This document shows, piece after piece, positions 50,801 to 55,558 of a stretch of DNA of 55,558 nucleotides. The stretch is taken from contig CAMLHQ010000010.1 in the NCBI GenBank assembly GCA_946479785.1, positions 1 through 55,558 on the forward strand, read 5' to 3'. The notes under the pieces are model-generated. The model did no database searches and was not told where the DNA came from. It worked only from the letters and a program-made list of their open reading frames with translations. The DNA comes from an uncultured Nitrospira sp. (GTDB taxonomy: Bacteria > Nitrospirota > Nitrospiria > Nitrospirales > Nitrospiraceae). A program made the translations under genes and the position numbers. The number at the start of each line of letters is the position of its first letter. Within the stretch, counting starts at the first letter, position 1.

Positions 50801-52054
50801 GTGAGGACAATCATCACGCGCAGAACAGCTTTGTCGTTAATGCTGGGGACAATGGTCCTCCTAACAGGAGGATTGGGTTCTCATCTGATCGGCGACCGCC
50901 TCTTCGCTCAAGATGGCAAAGCGCCGGTGACGATGGACAAGGCCTTTCCGAACTCCAACAAGTGCAAGCGCTGCCATGAACGGGTGTTCGAGGAGTGGGA
51001 GACCTCTCCCTTGTCGAGGTCGATCCATTCGCCGGCATTTCGCGCCTCGCTCGATGCGTTTTTGTCTTCGCCGGCCGGCAAAGACAAGGCGCTCTGCTTC
51101 CGCTGCCATGCACCCCACGTGCGGGAGTTTCCCGAGCAGGTGCAGCTGTTCATCGATCAGGCCAAGTCCGGCGATCCACAGATGGACGGGGTGGCCTGTT
51201 CGCAATGCCACTTGATCAAACAGGTCGATCGAACGAAACAGCCGCCGGAGCCGAAATACGAACCGGCCGGCAGCAAGACGCTCTACGGACCGTACAAGGA
51301 TTTCGCACAAAATCTCGCCCATCAGTCGTTGGAGCTGGGCCTGTTCCGCAAATCCGATCTGTGCCTGAACTGTCACCAGGCCGTGCCGTCGGCGGCCAAT
51401 CTCGGCAAGGCGAACGATCTCCTGGGCAATTGGGATCAGAGTAAGGCGATCAAAGCGGGGAAAGAATGCCAGTCGTGCCATATGCCGGAACAGACCGGCG
51501 AGTCGGCCAACGGTGAAAAGAAACGCACGGTGGCAAACCATACCTTCCCGGGCCGTATCGGGAAGCTGCGCCAGGAAGCGGCCAAGCTCGACATCGAGAC
51601 CAAGATCGATGGAGACAAGACGACCGTGGTAGTGAAGGTCCACAGTCTGGTGCCCCACAATCTGCCGACGACGCATCCTGCCTGGGCGACCGTGGTGCTC
51701 GATCTGGAGATCAAAGGCAAAAATCTCAAGACGGTGTTTGCGGAGAAGCGCGTGTACGGTCGGGTCTATCAAGACGCCAAGGGGCAGAAGACCAGCTACG
51801 ACTTCGAAGCTGTGAAGGTGCTCGAGGACACGGTGTTGAAGCCTGAAGAACTGCGCGTCGAGACATTTACGTTCCCCACTCCCAAGGACACAAGGACCTT
51901 CGATGTCGAAGCGACACTCAGCTACGCGCCGATCACAGGGCCCGCCCCATTTCTCCAGCGAGTCGAAGCAGAATCTTCCAAGGGAGCGTCCGATCCGGTT
52001 TTCCAGTCGATCGAGATCGTGAAGCGGTCGGAAAACATTCCCGTCAATAAATAG
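50801..52054 (+). CDS. Pentaheme cytochrome c, cytochrome c554-like (copy 2)
   Basis: 417 aa, GTG start 10 nt after the previous stop. Same layout as its neighbour: five sites CKRCH, CFRCH, CSQCH, CLNCH and CQSCH, with the matching ERVFEEWE after the first, and a heme-free beta-rich C-terminal part (VVKVHSLVPHNLPTTHP). Signal peptide N-terminus (LSLMLGTMVLLTGGLGSHLI). The two copies are obviously tandem duplicates but well diverged. It probably forms a heterodimer or a two-cytochrome wire with the first copy. Confidence 0.83.
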   Translation: MRTIITRRTALSLMLGTMVLLTGGLGSHLIGDRLFAQDGKAPVTMDKAFPNSNKCKRCHERVFEEWETSPLSRSIHSPAFRASLDAFLSSPAGKDKALCFRCHAPHVREFPEQVQLFIDQAKSGDPQMDGVACSQCHLIKQVDRTKQPPEPKYEPAGSKTLYGPYKDFAQNLAHQSLELGLFRKSDLCLNCHQAVPSAANLGKANDLLGNWDQSKAIKAGKECQSCHMPEQTGESANGEKKRTVANHTFPGRIGKLRQEAAKLDIETKIDGDKTTVVVKVHSLVPHNLPTTHPAWATVVLDLEIKGKNLKTVFAEKRVYGRVYQDAKGQKTSYDFEAVKVLEDTVLKPEELRVETFTFPTPKDTRTFDVEATLSYAPITGPAPFLQRVEAESSKGASDPVFQSIEIVKRSENIPVNK

Positions 52055-52114
52055 AACGTCCTCCTCAGTTCAGTCCTGTCGTTTTGTCCTTTCAGAACCA
52101 ATAGTTTTTACCCT

Positions 52115-52196
52115 GGCTGTTCAGAAAGGCCGTGAAGGGCGCGTCTTGGCGCGTCGGGGCCGGGCGGGTGGAGAAAAGGGCCTTTTTTCAACAGCC
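52115..52196. repeat. Dispersed inverted-repeat element, family 1, copy D
   Basis: 82 bp with ends GGCTGTTCAGAAAGGCC and (reverse complement) GGCTGTTGAAAAAAGGCC. The core GGCGCGTCTTGGCGCG is shared with copy A. It fills most of the gap between the second pentaheme gene and the amine oxidase gene. Confidence 0.7.
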
Positions 52197-52253
52197 TGAA
52201 CTAGGGAAACCGGCTGTGGTTTTGTGTAGACGCAGGGGAGTACGCTGATTCCC

Positions 52254-53648
52254 ATGCATGGTTCCTCTGTCATCGTGGTTGGAGCCGGGTTGGCCGGGCT
52301 GTCCGCTGCGGTGCAACTCGTGAAAGACGGCGCGCGAGTGACGGTCCTCGAGACAAGGGCTCGCGTCGGCGGACGGGTCATGACGATACGGGATGCGTTC
52401 ACGCAAAGCCAGCATGCGGAAGCGGGTGGCGATTTCATCGATGAAGGACAGGAGGAGATCAGGCGCTTGGTGCGTGAATACGGCTTGACCTTGCATCCAA
52501 TTCTACGGAAAGGATTTTCCATTGTTCGACAAAAGGGAACCGGCGAAATTCAGGGCCGTCCGGTTTCAATTGAGCGAGCCTGGAAACCGATTGCCGAGCG
52601 GGCGAAACCGCTTGTGAGGGCCTATCGCCTGTCGGAGCAACGGTGGGACAGCGCCATCGCTCGAACTCTAGCGCAGCGATCTGTCGCCGATTGGTTGGAT
52701 GAGATCAAGGCCGATGACGGCATGCGGTCGATGGCTCGGGGTCTTCGCGGATTCTTTCTCGCCGATCCGGAGGACCTCTCGCTGCTCGTCTTGATCGACC
52801 AACTCGCCTCGGAAGCGCCCGGCCGGCAGTCGATGTCTCGCATCCAGGGCGGCAACGATCGATTACCGGCCGCGATGGCCGCGTCGCTCGGTGATTCCCT
52901 TCATCTGAATACCGTGGCCGTTGCCGTCCGTCAGGACCAAGCCTCGGTTTACCTGACGACTCAACGTCCTGGCGGCGACCAGGCGCATATGAAGGCGGAC
53001 TATGCCATCCTGGCTGTCCCGGTCACGACACTGCGATCCATCGACATGAGGCCGGGCCTCCCCCTCGAACAGACCTACGCCTTCTCGCGCTTGAAATATG
53101 GCCGGGTCACCAAGAGCCTGCTGCAGTTCGATCGCCGATTCTGGAACAAGAAGGGGCGACCGACGGCCTATGGCACCGATGCGCCGACCGGAGCGATGTG
53201 GGACGGGAATGAAGAGCAACGGGGTCGAGCGGGCATTTTGACCTTGATGGCGGGAGGGCAGGCGAGTGAGGACAGCCAAAAGATCATCGCGCAAGACGGC
53301 GTCAAGGGCCTGCTGCCTTCGCTGGAATGGCTGAAACCGGGGAGCGCCGCACTCCTGCGCAGCCATGTCGTGACATGGGAAGACGATCCCTGGGTCCAAG
53401 GCGGCTATGCCTATTTTGATCCGGCCTTCGATCCCGTCTCGCGTCCATGGCTGGCCCGTCCGCATGGCCGGATCCTGTTTGCCGGCGAACACACCAGCAT
53501 CAAGTGGCAGGGCTACATGAACGGCGCAGTGGAAAGCGGCCTTCGCGCGGCGGCGGAAGTCTGGTCGCTGGCCTCGAGCGCGCAGCGCAATATCAGATCT
53601 CAAATCTCAAATCCAGGTAACTCAAAGCTAAAAACGCAAGACTCATAA
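52254..53648 (+). CDS. FAD-dependent amine oxidase-family flavoprotein
   Basis: 464 aa. N-terminal dinucleotide-binding motif VIVVGAGLAGLSAAVQL, then ARVGGRVMTIRD, and the C-terminal GRILFAGEHTSIKWQGYMNGAVESG that closes the FAD site in the monoamine oxidase/phytoene desaturase superfamily. No signal peptide. The substrate is unknown; the mix of hydrophobic and charged residues in the middle is not diagnostic. The last roughly 19 codons (from nt 53590) are encoded by a family 2 repeat element. The original C-terminus seems to have been replaced, so the true end may have been near QRNI. Confidence 0.85.
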   Translation: MHGSSVIVVGAGLAGLSAAVQLVKDGARVTVLETRARVGGRVMTIRDAFTQSQHAEAGGDFIDEGQEEIRRLVREYGLTLHPILRKGFSIVRQKGTGEIQGRPVSIERAWKPIAERAKPLVRAYRLSEQRWDSAIARTLAQRSVADWLDEIKADDGMRSMARGLRGFFLADPEDLSLLVLIDQLASEAPGRQSMSRIQGGNDRLPAAMAASLGDSLHLNTVAVAVRQDQASVYLTTQRPGGDQAHMKADYAILAVPVTTLRSIDMRPGLPLEQTYAFSRLKYGRVTKSLLQFDRRFWNKKGRPTAYGTDAPTGAMWDGNEEQRGRAGILTLMAGGQASEDSQKIIAQDGVKGLLPSLEWLKPGSAALLRSHVVTWEDDPWVQGGYAYFDPAFDPVSRPWLARPHGRILFAGEHTSIKWQGYMNGAVESGLRAAAEVWSLASSAQRNIRSQISNPGNSKLKTQDS

Positions 53649-53677
53649 CTTAATTTGAAATTTGAGATCTGAGATCC
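53590..53677. repeat. Family 2 element, nearly complete copy overlapping the amine oxidase 3' end
   Basis: Left end at 53590-53612 (ATATCAGATCTCAAATCTCA...) and right end at 53653-53675 are inverted repeats matching at 21 of 23 positions. They flank about 40 bp that include the amine oxidase stop codon. A small palindromic mobile element or excision scar. Confidence 0.7.
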
Positions 53678-53688
53678 CGAAGGGCATG

Positions 53689-53943
53689 CTATTCGTAGAT
53701 GATACGCGAACCGGGGGACTTCATCTTGAAAATCTGAAGCGCGTTGTAGATGCCCTTGGCGGGATGGTTGAGGATCAGACGTGAGTTGGTAATGTGGGTG
53801 TCGAGTAGTTCGTATTGTCCACCGCTGTAATAGAGATCGCAGTCGTCGATGTTGCAGTTCTTGTAGACGTGATTATCGAGCGCCAGTTTCGCCTTGCTGA
53901 ACGTCTGGCCGTCCACGATGATGTAGTTCGGTTCCAACCCCAT
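53689..53943 (-). CDS. 84-aa hypothetical protein
   Basis: Encoded on the minus strand, ATG at 53943. The sequence has regularly spaced polar/aromatic positions with Cys-containing strands (YKNCNIDDCDLYYSGGQYEL, THITNSRLIL), which looks like a short right-handed beta-helix or pentapeptide-type repeat. No signal peptide or catalytic motif. Low complexity is absent and the composition looks protein-like. Function unknown. Confidence 0.6.
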   Translation of the reverse strand: MGLEPNYIIVDGQTFSKAKLALDNHVYKNCNIDDCDLYYSGGQYELLDTHITNSRLILNHPAKGIYNALQIFKMKSPGSRIIYE

Positions 53944-54077
53944 GGGCTTTTTCTCCGGCGCGGACTATAACAAGTTCTTCCTCCCGCCGCAAACCTTTCC
54001 TCGGCGCTTTTCCGCCTTTTCTTTCCGATTTGCCTGGGGTATTCTTCCGCATGACCATGGGAGATCAGACCTACCGC

Positions 54078-54455
54078 ATGCGCTGGCCGCTTTGTATTGG
54101 ACTCATCGCACTGGTTGGCTGCGCGGAAGTCACACCCAAGGGAACGGACTCGTATCCGGCCCAGCGAGCCCTGATCGGTAAAACGAAGCAGGCGCTGCTC
54201 GCCTGTGCCGGTCCCCCGATTGTTGAGCGCGTCAAAAGCGACCAAGTCCAACTCGTCTACTATCGAGAGGCCTCTCAACTTGAAGAATCCTTTGGGGGAT
54301 CGAAAAGCAGTTTCGCGAAGGTGCATCACGGATGTCGCGCGACGATCGTGCTGCAGGAGGATCGCGTGAGCGAGGTGCGGTACGAGAACCAGCCCAGTTC
54401 CTATCGGGAAGAAGATCATTGCGAGGATATCTTCGAGCCCTGTGTCGGTCCATAG
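54078..54455 (+). CDS. Small lipoprotein, BamE/SmpA-like region
   Basis: About 125 aa from ATG 54078, which gives the sharp lipoprotein signal RWPLCIGLIALVGC (lipid-modified Cys15); in-frame ATGs at 54051 and 54057 are alternatives. After it, LIGKTKQALLACAGPP and VQLVYYRE resemble the SmpA/BamE motif of G-x-T-x-x-x-V-x-x-x-x-G-x-P. The rest has four further Cys. A periplasmic lipoprotein facing the outer membrane is likely, but which complex it serves is unknown. It starts divergently from the 53943 gene, with about 130 bp between. Confidence 0.68.
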   Translation: MRWPLCIGLIALVGCAEVTPKGTDSYPAQRALIGKTKQALLACAGPPIVERVKSDQVQLVYYREASQLEESFGGSKSSFAKVHHGCRATIVLQEDRVSEVRYENQPSSYREEDHCEDIFEPCVGP

Positions 54456-54492
54456 CGCCTGTATTTCCCCCACGCATTCAGCCTGCGCCGTT

Positions 54493-55401
54493 ATGAAATG
54501 TCTCGCGACCTCCGCCGCTCAACTGGTTGTGACCGGTCTCCTGACTGGAGTGCTGTGGTTGCCCGGAGTCTGGGGGGCGGCCTATGCGCTCGAAAAATAC
54601 GGTCGCCCGCTTCCCGAATTGGAAGCAGAAAATGTCTCGCAGAATGGAACGAAGGCAGAACAACAAGGCGACGAAACCCTGATTGGAGGCTATCTCCTGA
54701 CCGGGGCATTTATTTCAAATCCTTCATTCACCGCAAGACCAGACAACACGGGGCGCGTTGCCCTCCGGCACATGCTTCATGCGGAAACCGATCTCTACAG
54801 GCACTATCTGACCTTCTATTCCGATCAGAATTTTTTCTCCGACCGTGACACCGGCTGGATTCAACTGAGCGAGTGGGACCAAACCTACGGCATTACGGGG
54901 GTGGTGCAACACTGGAGCTGGCGTGTGCAATACGAGCGGGATGCCCCGCTCGACAAGAGCGGGCTCAAGCAGATCTATGCCGATGGTCTCGTCAATTATC
55001 GCATCCGCAGCGAGGAGGACTGGGCCTGGTGGCGCAAAATGTTTCCCAAGAACAATTTCACGGCCTATGCCGGAGCCGGCTGGCTTTTTCATAACCAGGA
55101 CTACTTCGCGCGTCCGGACAACACCGGACGCGCGCTGTTTCGCTATGTCGGGCATTTCGATTTGAATCTGTACAGGGAAAAGCTGCTGCTCTTCGGCGAC
55201 TTCAACATGTTCACCGATCGCGAAGCCTCCAACGTCGCCAAACCGTCCGAGCTGGACTGGATCCTCGGCATCGCCATGCGCTGGCGCGATTTCGAACTGA
55301 GCTTCTACCGGGAACAAGACCGGCCGCTCGACCGCTCAGGCTTCATCCAGGAATATTGGGCGGTGCAGCTGCGCTATGCGTTCGACGTCCAAAAACGATA
55401 A
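54493..55401 (+). CDS. Secreted protein with internal duplication
   Basis: About 302 aa from ATG 54493, which starts a signal peptide (LVVTGLLTGVLWLPGVWGAAYA); a GTG at 54442 is possible but less likely. The mature part is two copies of a unit of about 130 residues. ARPDNTGRVALRHMLHAETD with SDQNFFSDRD in the first corresponds to ARPDNTGRALFRYVGHFDL with GDFNMFTDRE in the second. Each is followed by an aromatic strand set ending in PLDKSGLKQ or PLDRSGFIQ. This is compatible with an outer-membrane beta-barrel. Family not recognised. Confidence 0.7.
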   Translation: MKCLATSAAQLVVTGLLTGVLWLPGVWGAAYALEKYGRPLPELEAENVSQNGTKAEQQGDETLIGGYLLTGAFISNPSFTARPDNTGRVALRHMLHAETDLYRHYLTFYSDQNFFSDRDTGWIQLSEWDQTYGITGVVQHWSWRVQYERDAPLDKSGLKQIYADGLVNYRIRSEEDWAWWRKMFPKNNFTAYAGAGWLFHNQDYFARPDNTGRALFRYVGHFDLNLYREKLLLFGDFNMFTDREASNVAKPSELDWILGIAMRWRDFELSFYREQDRPLDRSGFIQEYWAVQLRYAFDVQKR

Positions 55402-55494
55402 GAGAATCAGCACGCTCCAATCCACGTGAAAGCAACCATTTCAAGCGTGGGTGTGTTGATTTCACCCCCTGAACAGGATATCTCTGTGCGGCCC

Positions 55495-55533
55495 CAATTT
55501 GACATCTGAGATCTGAGATTCGCCCTAGGCGAC
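55495..55533. repeat. Family 2 element, copy in front of the window-end gene
   Basis: AATTTGACATCTGAGATCTGAGAT matches the right-end repeat of the 53590 copy at 22 of 24 positions. GTCGCC...GGCGA (as reverse complement) matches the 39215 copy. It ends just before the ATG of the next gene. Confidence 0.65.
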
Positions 55534-55534
55534 T

Positions 55535-55558
55535 ATGAAATACAAGTCCTTTGAAGAC
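55535..55558 (+). CDS. First 8 codons of a gene cut by the window edge, possibly a four-helix-bundle (23S rRNA IVS-type) protein
   Basis: ATG 55535 opens MKYKSFED. That is how many small four-helix-bundle proteins of the 23S rRNA intervening-sequence type begin, but eight residues cannot prove it. The family 2 repeat directly upstream is a further hint. Confidence 0.35.

Noticed and set aside
40118..52054. Catalytic nitrite oxidoreductase genes nxrA or nxrB
   Set aside because: No large molybdopterin-binding frame and no NarH-type iron-sulfur subunit occurs in the window. The four-cluster ferredoxin at 39287 is only 199 aa and lacks the usual beta-subunit length.

Overview
The window reads as chromosomal DNA of a Nitrospira-type nitrite-oxidising bacterium. 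This rests on gene content recognised by eye, not on a database search. The markers are two cytochrome bd-like oxidase paralogues of the long type known from Nitrospira, two secreted heme-b proteins of the NxrC (ethylbenzene dehydrogenase gamma) family, a TorD-like chaperone, many c-type cytochromes and several periplasmic copper proteins. No rRNA, tRNA or CRISPR array was seen.

Region 1 (1-9310) is a periplasmic copper and secreted-protein block. It holds the 3' part of a giant multicopper oxidase that runs off the left edge, three related cupredoxin/carboxypeptidase-regulatory-like proteins, a small secreted protein and a HEAT-repeat protein.

Region 2 (9399-24379) is a respiratory oxidase block. 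A methyltransferase, a DUF420 membrane protein, a tandem PCP_red protein and a polytopic membrane protein lead to the first bd-like oxidase. A DUF3047 protein, a glycine-rich membrane protein and two membrane-anchored SUMF1-like proteins follow. A perfect-consensus sigma-70 promoter then precedes two tiny single-helix proteins, the second bd-like oxidase, a diheme and a monoheme membrane cytochrome c, and a diheme/heme-b fusion, closed by a strong terminator. The simplest reading is a membrane oxidase complex with dedicated cytochrome c subunits and assembly factors.

Region 3 (24408-36800) is mostly housekeeping: mobA, a family 9 glycosyltransferase, argS, tgt, yajC, secD, secF, then a large PAS-rich histidine kinase with its sigma-54 response regulator.

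Region 4 (36893-53648) resembles a nitrite oxidoreductase support island without the catalytic NxrA/NxrB genes. It has a WD40 protein, an HExxH/zinc-ribbon protein, a Tat-exported four-cluster ferredoxin, a TorD-like chaperone, two NxrC-like proteins, a B12-binding radical SAM enzyme, a polytopic membrane protein, a TPR protein, TatA, an NHL-repeat protein, a PDZ-like protein, two pentaheme cytochromes and a flavin amine oxidase.

Region 5 (53649-55558) has three small hypothetical secreted or cytosolic proteins and the first codons of a gene cut by the right edge. Two families of short dispersed palindromic elements lie in the intergenic gaps. A copy of one of them supplies the C-terminus of the amine oxidase.
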